The notes under the pieces were generated by a model. That model worked only from the letters and a program-made list of their open reading frames with translations, had not been told where the DNA came from and did no database searches. Below are positions 1 through 8,823 of a stretch of 64,000 nucleotides of DNA, in pieces; within the stretch, counting starts at the first letter, position 1, and every line of letters starts with the position of its first letter. The DNA comes from a bacterium (lineage in GTDB: Bacteria > SZUA-79 > Acidulodesulfobacterales > Acidulodesulfobacteraceae): NCBI GenBank assembly GCA_021789605.1, contig JAJYJI010000002.1, positions 1 through 64,000 on the forward strand, read 5' to 3'. Made by a program: the position numbers and the translations under genes.

Positions 1-425
1 CCGGAATATTAACGGAAATGAGCACCCAAAATATGAACATAGAATATATGGTAGTGGGGATTGGTATGAATGTTAACGCAACCGGCAAAGATATGGACGA
101 AAATATAAAAAATATCGCGACGTCGCTCTTGATAGAATCAGAAAAAGAAAACGGCTCAAGCGTCTTTTTGGACAGAAACAGGCTGATTGCGTCTATTTTA
201 AATAAATTCGATAAATATTATGAAATGTTTTTATCAACAGGCTTATCGTCCGTTCTCGTTTATTATCAAAAATATTTTGGAATGATGGGGAAAACCGTCG
301 AAATAAATGTTAACGGCAAAAGGGTCGGGGGACAGGTCGTCGGCATAGATTCTAAAGGAGCGCTTCTTTTAAAAACAGGCGAAAACGAACTTGAAAGAGT
401 CGTATCCGGCGAAATATATTTTTAA
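1..425 (+). CDS. birA: Biotin--[acetyl-CoA-carboxylase] ligase, C-terminal part (5' end outside window)
   Basis: This enzyme activates biotin as biotinyl-AMP and transfers it to the carboxyl carrier protein of biotin-dependent carboxylases in the cytoplasm. The frame is open to the left edge, where GILTEM is read just before the first ATG at 18, so that ATG is internal. GILxE followed by VVGIGMNVN is the typical end of the biotin ligase catalytic domain. The last 50 or so residues (GKTVEINVNGKRVGG to the end) form the small SH3-like C-terminal domain. Whether an N-terminal DNA-binding domain exists cannot be seen. coaX follows 26 bp later on the same strand, so two cofactor genes are probably co-transcribed. 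Confidence 0.9.
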   Translation, partial: GILTEMSTQNMNIEYMVVGIGMNVNATGKDMDENIKNIATSLLIESEKENGSSVFLDRNRLIASILNKFDKYYEMFLSTGLSSVLVYYQKYFGMMGKTVEINVNGKRVGGQVVGIDSKGALLLKTGENELERVVSGEIYF

Positions 426-451
426 ATTTCATTATAATTATATATTATCTT

Positions 452-1231
452 ATGATACTATCTTGCGATATCGGTAACTCCTCTTCTTCTTTCGGATTAT
501 TTAATAAAAATGGTTACGATTTAATTAAAAGTTTTAGGATTGACACCGCAAAGATATCGTCTTTACAGGATTTAAAGAAACATATATCTAAAAATATCGC
601 GTTAAAAGACTTGCGCGCAGTTTCCATTTCATCAGTTGTGCCATCCGCAAATCTCCTTTATAAAGAATTTTTTGTAAAAGGAAAGTTGGAACCGTTTTTT
701 ATTTCTCCAGACGTAAAACTAAATATAAGAATATGCATCGAAAACAAGGGAAAATTAGGAACCGATAGGATAGCAAACATTAGTTACGCCCATTTTTCAA
801 ACAATAAGTTTCAAATAGTAGTCGACTTAGGAACGGCTTTGACGATAGACGTAGTTAACAAAAACGGGGATTTTTTAGGCGGAATTATCTATCCGGGATT
901 ATCTACGCTTGCCAACAGCCTTTACGAATATACAGAAAAACTTCCATTAGTGAAAATATCGAAACCAAAAACATTGATAGGAACAAATACCGAATCGGCA
1001 ATTCTGTCGGGAATATACCACGGTATTTTGTTTTTAATAAAAGGGTTCATCGACAATATCTGCCGCTTTTATAATATTTGCGGCGCGGATAATTTAGCCG
1101 TAATTTTTACCGGCGGACAATCAAACCTTGTTTTTGAAGAAATAGACGTAAACGCGGAAAAAATCCTCGACGAACATTTTACGCTAAAAGGAATAAAATA
1201 TCTATACGACATTAACAATCCGGCAAACTAA
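452..1231 (+). CDS. coaX: Type III pantothenate kinase
   Basis: CoaX phosphorylates pantothenate, the first step of coenzyme A synthesis, and belongs to the ASKHA fold. The N-terminal phosphate loop CDIGNSSSSFGLF (residues 5-17), the GTDR motif at 103-106 with the catalytic Asp 105, and DLGTALTID at 125-133 match the family. The length of 259 residues is normal. The ATG at 452 places the phosphate loop at the usual distance from the N-terminus, although no strong ribosome binding site is visible. It lies 26 bp after birA, a common pairing, and converges on ahcY with only 14 bp between the two stop codons. Confidence 0.95.
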   Translation: MILSCDIGNSSSSFGLFNKNGYDLIKSFRIDTAKISSLQDLKKHISKNIALKDLRAVSISSVVPSANLLYKEFFVKGKLEPFFISPDVKLNIRICIENKGKLGTDRIANISYAHFSNNKFQIVVDLGTALTIDVVNKNGDFLGGIIYPGLSTLANSLYEYTEKLPLVKISKPKTLIGTNTESAILSGIYHGILFLIKGFIDNICRFYNICGADNLAVIFTGGQSNLVFEEIDVNAEKILDEHFTLKGIKYLYDINNPAN

Positions 1232-1245
1232 GCGCTTTACTTCTC

Positions 1246-2499
1246 TTACGTTCCTTCCTGCCAAGACTTTAAATACTTTATCTGCTCTTTCGTAAGGGTA
1301 TCTATCTCTATATTCATAGACTTAAGCTTCAGGGAAGCTATTCGCTCGTCTATTTCTTTTGGCACGTTGTAAACTCCTGGGGACATAACGGTCCTTCCCA
1401 TTACGGCAAACTCCGCCGAAAGCGCTTGAACTGAGAAACTCATATCCATTACGCTTGCGGGATGCCCGTGCGCGCTTGCAAGGTTTATAAGCCTCCCTTC
1501 GGCAAGCAGATATATTCTTTTGCCGTCTTTTAAAGTATATTCTTCTACGAAATCTTTAACTATTCTTACTTTCTTTGCAATTTTCTTCAGTTTTTTTATG
1601 TTTATTTCAACGTCAAAATGCCCGGAGTTAGAAACTATCGCGCCGTCCTTCATGTTTTCAAAATGTTCGCCGTCTATAACATTGATATCTCCGGTAACGG
1701 TGCAAAAAATATCGCCTATTTTTGCCGCGTCGGTACCTTTCATAACCCTAAAGCCGTCCATTACCGCTTCTAATGCCTTAACGGGGTCTATTTCCGTAAC
1801 TATAACGTTAGAGCCGATGCCTCTCGCCCTGGAGGCAAGTCCCTTGCCGCACCAGCCGTAACCCATAACCACGAAATTTTTACCCGCTAGGAGCATATCG
1901 GTGGCTCTTATTATTCCGTCGATAGTGGATTGCCCCGTACCGTACCTGTTGTCGAAAAGATGCTTTGCATCGGCATCGTTTACCGCAATAACCGGTATTT
2001 TAAGCTCTCCGGCTGCTTCCATGGAACGCAGCCTTATTACGCCGGTAGTCGTTTCCTCCATAGATGCTTTTATGTTTTTAATTAGTTTTTTATGCTTTTT
2101 GTGTATAACGGATATCAGGTCAGCGCCGTCATCCATGGTTACATTAGGCTCGTGGCTTAATATGCTTTCTATATGTTTATAATAAGTGTCGGAATCTTCT
2201 CCTTTTATCGCATAAACGTCTATTCCGAAATCCTTTGTAAGAGAAGCGGCAACATCGTCCTGAGTAGAAAGCGGGTTAGAAGCGCACAAATACACGTTTG
2301 CGCCGCCTTCTTTCAGCGTTCTGGCAAGATTAGCGGTTTCTGCGGTAACATGAAGGCAAAGTCCCATATTTAGACCTTTAAAAGGTTTTTTATCGGAAAA
2401 CTGCTCTTTTATTAATCCTAATACCGGCATATCCTGTTCTGCCCATAAAATTCTTTCTTTTCCCTGCTTCGCAAGTTTAACGTCTTTTATATCCGCCAT
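1246..2499 (-). CDS. ahcY: Adenosylhomocysteinase
   Basis: SAH hydrolase splits S-adenosylhomocysteine into adenosine and homocysteine, removing the product inhibitor of methyltransferases. The 417 residues contain the NAD-binding stretch GYGWCGKG. They end in the family C-terminus, here YLKSWQEGT rather than the more usual Lys-Tyr end. The length fits the short bacterial and archaeal form, which lacks the insertion found in some proteobacterial enzymes. An AGGGGTG ribosome binding site sits 5 nt before the ATG. It is downstream of metK in the same orientation, so SAM synthesis and SAH recycling form one unit. Confidence 0.95.
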   Translation of the reverse strand: MADIKDVKLAKQGKERILWAEQDMPVLGLIKEQFSDKKPFKGLNMGLCLHVTAETANLARTLKEGGANVYLCASNPLSTQDDVAASLTKDFGIDVYAIKGEDSDTYYKHIESILSHEPNVTMDDGADLISVIHKKHKKLIKNIKASMEETTTGVIRLRSMEAAGELKIPVIAVNDADAKHLFDNRYGTGQSTIDGIIRATDMLLAGKNFVVMGYGWCGKGLASRARGIGSNVIVTEIDPVKALEAVMDGFRVMKGTDAAKIGDIFCTVTGDINVIDGEHFENMKDGAIVSNSGHFDVEINIKKLKKIAKKVRIVKDFVEEYTLKDGKRIYLLAEGRLINLASAHGHPASVMDMSFSVQALSAEFAVMGRTVMSPGVYNVPKEIDERIASLKLKSMNIEIDTLTKEQIKYLKSWQEGT

Positions 2500-2572
2500 T
2501 CAAACACCCCTGTTATTTTAAAATCAACTAAACGTTAATTTATTTAAATTCTATATTTATATACCCGTATAA

Positions 2573-3766
2573 TTATACAAATTCTTTTGTCTTGCCGATA
2601 CTTGACGCTTCTTTCTTAATTTCTTCAATTTTAATAAGTTTTTCCCAAGCAAAATCCTCGTCGAACCTGCCGAAGTGACCATAGTTAGAAGTCTTTGCAT
2701 AAATAGGCCTTAAAAGATCAAGGGATTTCACTATATTATACGGTTTCAAGCTAAAAACTTTACAAATAGCGTCCGCGATTACTTCGTCAGGATAAATTCC
2801 GGTACCGAATGTATTAGCCATTATGGAAACCGGTTCTGCTACGCCGATTGCATAAGCTATTTGAACTTCGCATTTTTTAGCTACGCCGCTTCCGACCACG
2901 TTTTTAGCTATAAATCTTGCCATATAAGAACCGCTCCTGTCAACCTTGGAAGGGTCTTTTCCAGAAAAAGCTCCGCCTCCGTGCCTGCCCATTCCACCGT
3001 AAGTATCGACTATTATCTTTCTTCCGGTGAGTCCGGTATCCCCGTTAGGACCGCCTATAACGAAGCGCCCGGTCGGGTTTATAAAAAATTTAGTATCTTT
3101 ATCCATAAGTCCGGCAGGTATAGTTTTTTCTATAACCTCCGAAATTACAGCGTCTTTAAGTTTTTCCTGCGATACGGACTCCGTATGTTGCGTGGAAAGG
3201 ACTATAGAAGTAACTTTGTCAGGTTCCCCGTTTACGTATCTGACGGAAACCTGAGATTTGCCGTCCGGTCTGATAAAATCTAAAATGCCGGTTTTTCTGA
3301 CTTCGGCAAGCCTTTTGGTTAATTTATGCGCATAATAAATAGGGGTAGGCATAAAATCTTCCGTTTCATCCGTTGCATAACCAAACATAAGCCCCTGGTC
3401 GCCGGCACCCTGATCTTCGTCCTTTTCTCTTTCGACGCCCATTCTTATATCGGAAGACTGTTTGCCGACAGCCGCTATTATGCCGCAGCTTTTATAATCG
3501 AAGCCTATGGAGGAATCGTCGTACCCTATTTCTTTTATAACGTTTCTTATTATGTCCTGATAGTTTACCGAACCGTTAGACGAAACTTCGCCGGCTACAG
3601 CTACCAGACCAGTAGTTACCATTGTTTCTAAGGCAACTTTTGAATATTTATCCTGCGATACAAAAGCATCCAGGATAGAATCCGATATTTTGTCGCAAAT
3701 TTTATCGGGATGCCCTTCGGTTACCGATTCAGACGTAAAAATAAAACTTGGTTTATTATTGTTCAT
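2573..3766 (-). CDS. metK: S-adenosylmethionine synthetase
   Basis: MetK makes SAM from methionine and ATP. The N-terminal GHPDKICDKISDSILD, the GAGDQGLMFGYA hexapeptide region and the GGGAFSGKDPSKVDRSG segment are all present in 397 residues, a normal length. A ribosome binding site AAGGTGG precedes the ATG. Its own promoter is predicted at 3834-3862, with a leader of about 60 nt holding a small stem-loop (3789-3814). ahcY follows, which completes two steps of the activated-methyl cycle. No known SAM riboswitch was recognised in the leader. Confidence 0.97.
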   Translation of the reverse strand: MNNNKPSFIFTSESVTEGHPDKICDKISDSILDAFVSQDKYSKVALETMVTTGLVAVAGEVSSNGSVNYQDIIRNVIKEIGYDDSSIGFDYKSCGIIAAVGKQSSDIRMGVEREKDEDQGAGDQGLMFGYATDETEDFMPTPIYYAHKLTKRLAEVRKTGILDFIRPDGKSQVSVRYVNGEPDKVTSIVLSTQHTESVSQEKLKDAVISEVIEKTIPAGLMDKDTKFFINPTGRFVIGGPNGDTGLTGRKIIVDTYGGMGRHGGGAFSGKDPSKVDRSGSYMARFIAKNVVGSGVAKKCEVQIAYAIGVAEPVSIMANTFGTGIYPDEVIADAICKVFSLKPYNIVKSLDLLRPIYAKTSNYGHFGRFDEDFAWEKLIKIEEIKKEASSIGKTKEFV

Positions 3767-3833
3767 GATTAACCACCTTTTTTAACGGAATAGGTTTGAA
3801 GCCTTTTTCCTATTTATATTTATATAAATATAT

Positions 3834-3862
3834 ATAATATAATAAATAAGCGGCAAGGTCAA
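3834..3862 (-). promoter_or_regulatory. Predicted sigma70 promoter of metK
   Basis: Read on the minus strand, TTGACC is followed after exactly 17 bp by TATTAT, about 70 bp before the metK ATG. It lies between rapZ and metK, so metK-ahcY can be transcribed independently of the long upstream operon. The leader contains an inverted repeat, AATAGG paired with CCTATT at 3789-3814, of unknown role. Confidence 0.6.
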
Positions 3863-3870
3863 TTTATTTC

Positions 3871-3898
3871 CGTCATTCCCGCGTAGGCGGGAATCCAG
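3871..3898. repeat. 28-bp dispersed palindromic repeat, copy 1
   Basis: The unit contains ATTCCCGC, a 4-base loop GTAG, and GCGGGAAT, a perfect 8-bp stem-loop. An identical 28-bp copy lies at 62032-62059. Both copies stand just after the stop codon of a minus-strand gene (rapZ here, mtnA there). The core resembles REP/dRS3-like intergenic repeats known from many proteobacteria. It may stabilise or terminate transcripts, but no T-run follows it. Confidence 0.85.
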
Positions 3899-3928
3899 TA
3901 GCGGTAATATTTAGTAGCTATAAGGAAT

Positions 3929-4804
3929 TTATCGTTTTTGAATATCTCTGTGGAAATAAGATATTCCGTATTCGCCGTTAATGCCGGCTAGTTTCTTTTT
4001 TAATTCTTCCACCACGAAAACAGACCTGTGGACGCCTCCGGTACAGCCTATACCGGCTGTAAAATAAGATTTGTTTTCCCTCTTGTAAAGAGGCACGGAA
4101 AAAACTAAGAAATCGGCTATGCGGCTAATAAATTCTTTAGATTCTTCAAAAGAAAGCATATAATTTGCCACTTCGGTATCCGCCCCCGTAAAATTTTTTA
4201 AAGACTCTATGAAAAATGGGTTCGGCAGAAACCTTGCGTCAAAGACAGTATCGGCTTCCATAGGCAGTCCGTATTTGAATCCGAAAGAAATGATTTTAAC
4301 GGAAAATGAAACCGGAAATATCAGCCCTTCTAAATGCGAAGATAAAATACTTTCAAGTTCGTGAACTTTAATGTCTGAAGTATCGATAACGGCGTCAGCC
4401 GCAGCTTTTGCGTTTTTAAGAAGCATACGCTCCCTTTTAACGGACGCGGTTATATCGCTTCCCGAAAGAGGATGTTTCCTGCGGGTTTCCGAATATCTCC
4501 TGATAACGGCGTCGTCTCTTGCGTCAAAAAAAATAAACTTAAAGAATCCGGATTGGCGCTTTAAAAATTTAATATAATTTTCTAACTCGCTTAAAAATCT
4601 TTTTTCTCTTATGTCTATGACAAAGAGTATATTTTTGAGCCTTGCCGACAAACCTAATTCAAAAAATTTAGGCAAAAGAAGCATAGGCATATTATCAACG
4701 CAAAAAAAATCTTTGTCTTCAAGAATTTTTAATGCGGAAGACTTGCCTGAGCCTGAAATTCCGCTAATTAATATTATATTTGGTTTCCCAGTGTTTTCTT
4801 CCAA
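3929..4804 (-). CDS. rapZ: RapZ / YvcJ-type nucleotide-binding RNase adapter
   Basis: RapZ-family P-loop proteins bind nucleotides or small RNAs. In enterobacteria RapZ directs RNase E to the GlmZ sRNA, which controls hexosamine supply. The Walker A motif GISGSGKS is at residues 15-22 and the C-terminal CTGGVHRSVF block is typical of the family. The start is TTG at 4804: the frame closes at a stop only 15 bp upstream, and a GGAG sequence lies 10 nt before the TTG. It stands in the rpoN-hpf-rapZ cluster, but the ptsN gene that usually lies in such clusters is missing. Confidence 0.9.
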   Translation of the reverse strand: MEENTGKPNIILISGISGSGKSSALKILEDKDFFCVDNMPMLLLPKFFELGLSARLKNILFVIDIREKRFLSELENYIKFLKRQSGFFKFIFFDARDDAVIRRYSETRRKHPLSGSDITASVKRERMLLKNAKAAADAVIDTSDIKVHELESILSSHLEGLIFPVSFSVKIISFGFKYGLPMEADTVFDARFLPNPFFIESLKNFTGADTEVANYMLSFEESKEFISRIADFLVFSVPLYKRENKSYFTAGIGCTGGVHRSVFVVEELKKKLAGINGEYGISYFHRDIQKR

Positions 4805-4861
4805 TTTAACGCCGCTCCGCTATTAAAGCGCCACACCGCAATCAATCTTTATAAAGAACAG

Positions 4862-5386
4862 TTATAATTCCGGCGTAATTAACGAAAGCCCTCCGTCCTC
4901 CCCTCTAAAAATAAAAGATATCTTAGAAGATTCTTTGTCTTTAAAAATTATAAAGTCTTTATTCCTTTTCTCAAGCTTGCGCACGGCTTCTTTAACGTCC
5001 AACGGCTGCCTCTCATAATCGTCCTTAACTTCTAAATTAGCAATCTCCTCATCCGCATCGGATATTCCGGCGCTTTCCTCTGTATGTTCTTTTCTTCTCA
5101 TTTTTTCTTTATGTTTTTTAATCTGCGCTTCTACTTTTTCCAATAAGAGGTCTATGGCGCTGTATATATCGGAAGACTTTTCCTCCGCGTTAACGATAAG
5201 ATTTTTTGCCGAAAGCTTAATCTGCGCGATACCCGATTCCTTATGGTCCACGCGCTCGATGCTTAAAGTAACGTGCGCCTCAAGAATATTATTTAAATAC
5301 TTGTCCAGTTTCGAAACTTTAGATTCGGCATATTGTTTTATCGCGTCGCTCGAATCGATATGCTTAAAAGTGACCGCAATGTTCAT
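4862..5386 (-). CDS. hpf: Ribosome hibernation promoting factor, long form
   Basis: HPF binds the 30S decoding region in stationary phase and silences ribosomes. Residues 1 to about 100 form the conserved beta-alpha-beta domain (MNIAVTFKHIDSSDAIKQYA). A charged linker follows. The last 50 residues (RQPLDVKEAVRKLEKRNKDF onward, with FIFRGEDGGLSLI) match the dimerisation domain of long HPF, which forms 100S ribosomes without a separate RMF. At 174 residues it has the long-form length. The ribosome binding site AGGAG is 9 nt before the ATG. It sits directly downstream of rpoN. Confidence 0.93.
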   Translation of the reverse strand: MNIAVTFKHIDSSDAIKQYAESKVSKLDKYLNNILEAHVTLSIERVDHKESGIAQIKLSAKNLIVNAEEKSSDIYSAIDLLLEKVEAQIKKHKEKMRRKEHTEESAGISDADEEIANLEVKDDYERQPLDVKEAVRKLEKRNKDFIIFKDKESSKISFIFRGEDGGLSLITPEL

Positions 5387-5440
5387 CTCTTAGTTCTCCT
5401 TTTAGTTAATTAAACCATTAAATTTGTTTAGTGTATATTA

Positions 5441-6928
5441 TTAAATATGCTTTAATTTATTATTTCTTATATTCGACGGGGGTATATTCATAATTTCCCT
5501 ATACTTGGCGATAGTTCTTCGGGCTATGTCTATTCCTTGTTTTTTTAGTATTTCGGCTATCTCGTTGTCCTTAAAAATTCTGCCGGCGGAATTTTCGGAA
5601 TCTACAATAGCCTTTATTCTAGTCATAACATTTTCCGAAGAAGATTCCCCGTAAGAGGCTCCGGTAAAAAAATCCTTAAGCTCAAAAACTCCGATATGCG
5701 TGCTTAAATATTTATTGGCGGTAGCCCTTGATACCGTAGATTCATGAATATTCAACTCGCCGGCTATATCTTTTAAAATTAAAGGCTTTAAACTGCCCGC
5801 GCCCTTGCTGAAATATTCCGTTTGTTTATCTACTATTTTTTGCGCTATATTTAAAATAGTTTCCTTTCTCGTGTCTATGCTTTTTATAAGCCATAAAGCC
5901 GACTTAAATCTCTCCTCGGCATAATTTTTCATATCGCTTGATGCTTCAATCTCGCCGCTAAGAATTTTCTTATAATAAGCGCTAATTTTAATCTGGGGAA
6001 TAGAATTATCGTCCATAAACACCACGTAGCGCCCGCCCTGTATTTTTAAAAAAAGGTCTGGGACTATATAGCGCGGTTCGTCTCTGCTAAAATTAGCCGC
6101 AGGGTTTGGCGTAAGTTTTTTTAAATTTTCTATGGAGCTCAAAACTTCGTCGATATTTTTTCCTGTTTCTTTGCATATTTTTTGATAATTTTTGCTTGCT
6201 ATCTCTTTTAAATATTTTTCTATTATTTTTTTAAGCAGAACGTCTTTACCGAAGTAATAATCCGCCTGAATCATAAGGCTCGACAATATATTTTCAGCGG
6301 CTAACCCTACCGGTTCAAGCCTGTTTATTTTATATAGAGTTTTCTCGACTAACGGTTTAACGTTATTTTTTACTCCAATATTTGCCGCAAAATCTTCCAG
6401 ATCCTGTTTTGAAACGGCAAGCAGTCCTTTCGAGTTTAAATTGCCGGCGATATACGCGGCAAGCGGAATCTCTTCGCCGGAAAAGTCTCCCGTCCTAACC
6501 TGTTCCATTATGTGTTCGTAAAGGGTTTCGCCGCTGTAAAAACTGTTTTCCAACTTATATTCTAAATAATTTTTATCTGCTCCGCCGTAACTGTCCCCGT
6601 CTTTTGACAAATCTACGAACTGCTCGTTGTAGTTAACTAAGTATTGAGCGATTTCATTAAAACCGTCTTCGGCTTCATAAGCTGGAGGCGCACCGTTATC
6701 CGATATTTCTTCGCCGGAAGTTTTAAGATTTTCAATTCCGGCATCTTCTTCGCTTTTTACACCTGTAGTTTCGGCATCCAATATCGGATTTTCCAATATT
6801 TCCTGCTTTATCATATCGGAAAGCTCGATATTGTTTAACGCAAGCATCTTTATGGCAAGCTGCAGCCTCGGCGTCATTACCAACTGTTGGGAAAGCTTAA
6901 GATTTTGCCTTAATTCCATGCCGGTCAT
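5441..6928 (-). CDS. rpoN: RNA polymerase sigma-54 factor
   Basis: RpoN directs RNA polymerase to -24/-12 promoters and needs AAA+ enhancer-binding activators. The glutamine- and leucine-rich region I (LRQNLKLSQQLVMTPRLQLA) is at the N-terminus. The core-binding region follows, and the diagnostic RpoN box ARRTIAKYRE lies at residues 469-478 of 495. GCGGAG is placed 8 nt before the ATG. A second ATG three codons later is also possible. An AT-rich inverted repeat (6965-6991) separates it from lptB. The cluster lptC-lptA-lptB-rpoN-hpf-rapZ is widespread in proteobacteria. Confidence 0.97.
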   Translation of the reverse strand: MTGMELRQNLKLSQQLVMTPRLQLAIKMLALNNIELSDMIKQEILENPILDAETTGVKSEEDAGIENLKTSGEEISDNGAPPAYEAEDGFNEIAQYLVNYNEQFVDLSKDGDSYGGADKNYLEYKLENSFYSGETLYEHIMEQVRTGDFSGEEIPLAAYIAGNLNSKGLLAVSKQDLEDFAANIGVKNNVKPLVEKTLYKINRLEPVGLAAENILSSLMIQADYYFGKDVLLKKIIEKYLKEIASKNYQKICKETGKNIDEVLSSIENLKKLTPNPAANFSRDEPRYIVPDLFLKIQGGRYVVFMDDNSIPQIKISAYYKKILSGEIEASSDMKNYAEERFKSALWLIKSIDTRKETILNIAQKIVDKQTEYFSKGAGSLKPLILKDIAGELNIHESTVSRATANKYLSTHIGVFELKDFFTGASYGESSSENVMTRIKAIVDSENSAGRIFKDNEIAEILKKQGIDIARRTIAKYREIMNIPPSNIRNNKLKHI

Positions 6929-6998
6929 ACAAAAAACTCCGCAAAAAAAATAAACTAAAAAATTGTTATATATTAAATATTATTATATAACATTCGGC

Positions 6999-7721
6999 TC
7001 AGATACCCAAATTAAACTTTTCTCCTAAGAAAAATCTTTTTACGATGGAACTGGAAATAATGTTGGAAGGAATACCTTTTTCTATAATCTTTCCGTCGTT
7101 GATTATATAGGCGCTGTTACATATCCTTAAAGCTTCTCTTACGTTATGGTCGGTTATAAGGATTCCTATGGAATCGTTTTTTAAGCCGGTAAGGATATCC
7201 TGCATATCTTCCACGGCTATAGGGTCTATTCCCGAAAACGGCTCGTCGAGTAAAATGAACTTTGGAGAAAGTATGAGCGACCTTGCAACCTCTACTCTCC
7301 TTCTTTCCCCTCCGGATAAGCTCATTACTGGCGATTTCCTGACTTTTCCAAGTCCAAACTTTTCTACCAGTTCGTCGAGTCTCAAATTCTTTTCCTTGGC
7401 TGGTATTTTTAATAATTCGAAAATTGCCGTAAGATTTTCTTCCGTAGTAAGTTTTCTAAAGACCGAAGTTTCCTGAGGAAGATAACCTATGCCGAGCCTT
7501 GCCCTTTTATACATCGGCAATCCGGTAATTTCGGCGTCGTCTAAAAATATCGAGCCTCCGTCAGGCTTCAACATACCGGAAATCATATTAAAAGTAGTTG
7601 TTTTACCCGCGCCGTTAGGTCCAAGAAGACCCGTTATTTCGCCGGGCTTAATCTCAAGCGAAACCCCGTTTACGACTGCCCTTTTCTTAAATCTTTTTAC
7701 CAAGTCTAGCGCTTTTATCAT
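6999..7721 (-). CDS. lptB: LPS export ABC transporter ATP-binding protein
   Basis: LptB is the cytoplasmic ATPase of the LptB2FGC complex that extracts LPS from the inner membrane. Walker A GPNGAGKT is at residues 34-41, the signature LSGGE at 135-139 and Walker B FILLDEP at 155-161. At 240 residues it has the family length. The gene starts 5 nt after the lptA stop without a clear ribosome binding site, so translation is probably coupled. lptF and lptG are not in this window. Confidence 0.96.
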   Translation of the reverse strand: MIKALDLVKRFKKRAVVNGVSLEIKPGEITGLLGPNGAGKTTTFNMISGMLKPDGGSIFLDDAEITGLPMYKRARLGIGYLPQETSVFRKLTTEENLTAIFELLKIPAKEKNLRLDELVEKFGLGKVRKSPVMSLSGGERRRVEVARSLILSPKFILLDEPFSGIDPIAVEDMQDILTGLKNDSIGILITDHNVREALRICNSAYIINDGKIIEKGIPSNIISSSIVKRFFLGEKFNLGI

Positions 7722-7726
7722 TTTTT

Positions 7727-8242
7727 TTATTTATTTATTTTTTTAACCGGAGATTTTTTAACGGTTAAGGATTTATCGGAATAGACCACGGCGTCAACTC
7801 TTTTTTTACCGCCTATGACCGTAGATACCCCTGTCTTAAAATTAATCATTATTTCTTTTCCGGCTATTTTATTTTTACCTTCGTAAGCTATGGGATTTAT
7901 GGTTATCACCGCAATCTTTCTTTTATTGTAGTAAACCGCCTTTCCTCCAGTAATATTATCCTTTCCTTTAATTATATGAACGTTTCCGGTGGCGACAAGC
8001 ATTTTTATTTTATTTTTTTTTGTGTATATGACGTTCAGCACCGACGACAAAATTTTCAGGCTGCCTTTTATGGCGACTACATGCCCCGTAAATACGGCGA
8101 TATTTTTTTTATTGTTTACCATTAAAGAGTCGGAGGTAATATCTGTTTTGTTTTGGGTCGTAATAGCGCAATAACCCATGCCCTGAAATAAAGAAAAGAA
8201 ACATAAGAAAACGACGGCAATTAAAAAATATTTTATTCTCAC
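7727..8242 (-). CDS. lptA: LPS transport periplasmic protein LptA
   Basis: LptA-type proteins form the beta-jellyroll bridge that carries LPS across the periplasm. An N-terminal signal peptide (about residues 1-26) precedes an OstA-like domain with repeated strands (TSDSLMVNNKKNIAVFTGHV, then ILSSVLNVIYTKK). The start is a GTG in a GTGA overlap with the lptC stop, which indicates translational coupling. The 171 residues are within the family range and end in a lysine-rich tail. Sequence similarity in this family is low, so the call rests strongly on position between lptC and lptB. Confidence 0.85.
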   Translation of the reverse strand: MRIKYFLIAVVFLCFFSLFQGMGYCAITTQNKTDITSDSLMVNNKKNIAVFTGHVVAIKGSLKILSSVLNVIYTKKNKIKMLVATGNVHIIKGKDNITGGKAVYYNKRKIAVITINPIAYEGKNKIAGKEIMINFKTGVSTVIGGKKRVDAVVYSDKSLTVKKSPVKKINK

Positions 8243-8820
8243 TTAGTCACCTCTTTAACATTATTAGATAAAAAATGAACGTCTTTTTGCAGGATAAAAA
8301 TATTTTTTTTAATGTAAAAAACCAGTCCCCTTCCAGAAATAAAATAATTTTTACCTTTAATTTTCATATAATCTGGAGCCACGATTTTGTCGTCCTTCGC
8401 AAAATAATAAATTATAGGGGTTTTCATGGAAGCTCCCCTGACGTTTTTTATTATGACGCCGCCCGAAATTATCACGTTTTTTGAAACCGAATTTAATCTT
8501 CCGGATTTTCCGGTAATAATAAATGCCGGTTTTTTATTTTTTCCGTAAATATAGGCTTTAACGCCGTTTAACCTGATAATATTCTTTTTTTGAGAGCGGT
8601 AATTTAAGCTGCCGGCAAAGATTTCATAGGCAAGCATTCCTTTTTTAAAATACTTATAATCAATCTTCTTAAGGCTTATATAACCTTTGGATATTTTAAA
8701 GCTTAACAGCCCTTTATCGTTATGCAAATAATGGAGGAACAAAAAAAAAGCAAGAACTGCAAGAAAAGCTATGCCTAAAACCAGCGCCGTTCTCCTTAAA
8801 ATTTTACGATTGAGCGGCAT
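8239..8820 (-). CDS. lptC: LPS export protein LptC
   Basis: LptC is a bitopic inner-membrane protein that receives LPS from LptBFG and passes it to LptA. One hydrophobic segment (about residues 9-29) is followed by a periplasmic jellyroll-like region with short repeated strands. The 193 residues fit the family. It begins 3 nt after the kdsC stop and overlaps lptA by 3 bp (GTGA). The primary sequence is divergent, so position in the kdsC-lptC-lptA-lptB order is the main support. Confidence 0.8.
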   Translation of the reverse strand: MPLNRKILRRTALVLGIAFLAVLAFFLFLHYLHNDKGLLSFKISKGYISLKKIDYKYFKKGMLAYEIFAGSLNYRSQKKNIIRLNGVKAYIYGKNKKPAFIITGKSGRLNSVSKNVIISGGVIIKNVRGASMKTPIIYYFAKDDKIVAPDYMKIKGKNYFISGRGLVFYIKKNIFILQKDVHFLSNNVKEVTK

Positions 8821-8823
8821 AAT

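Noticed and set aside
18-425. ATG at 18 as the true start of the biotin ligase
   Set aside because: The frame continues to the left edge with the conserved GILTE motif, so the gene is only truncated by the window.
3767-3833. Known SAM riboswitch upstream of metK
   Set aside because: The leader is only about 60 nt and shows none of the conserved SAM-I, SAM-II or SAM/SAH core features I can recall.
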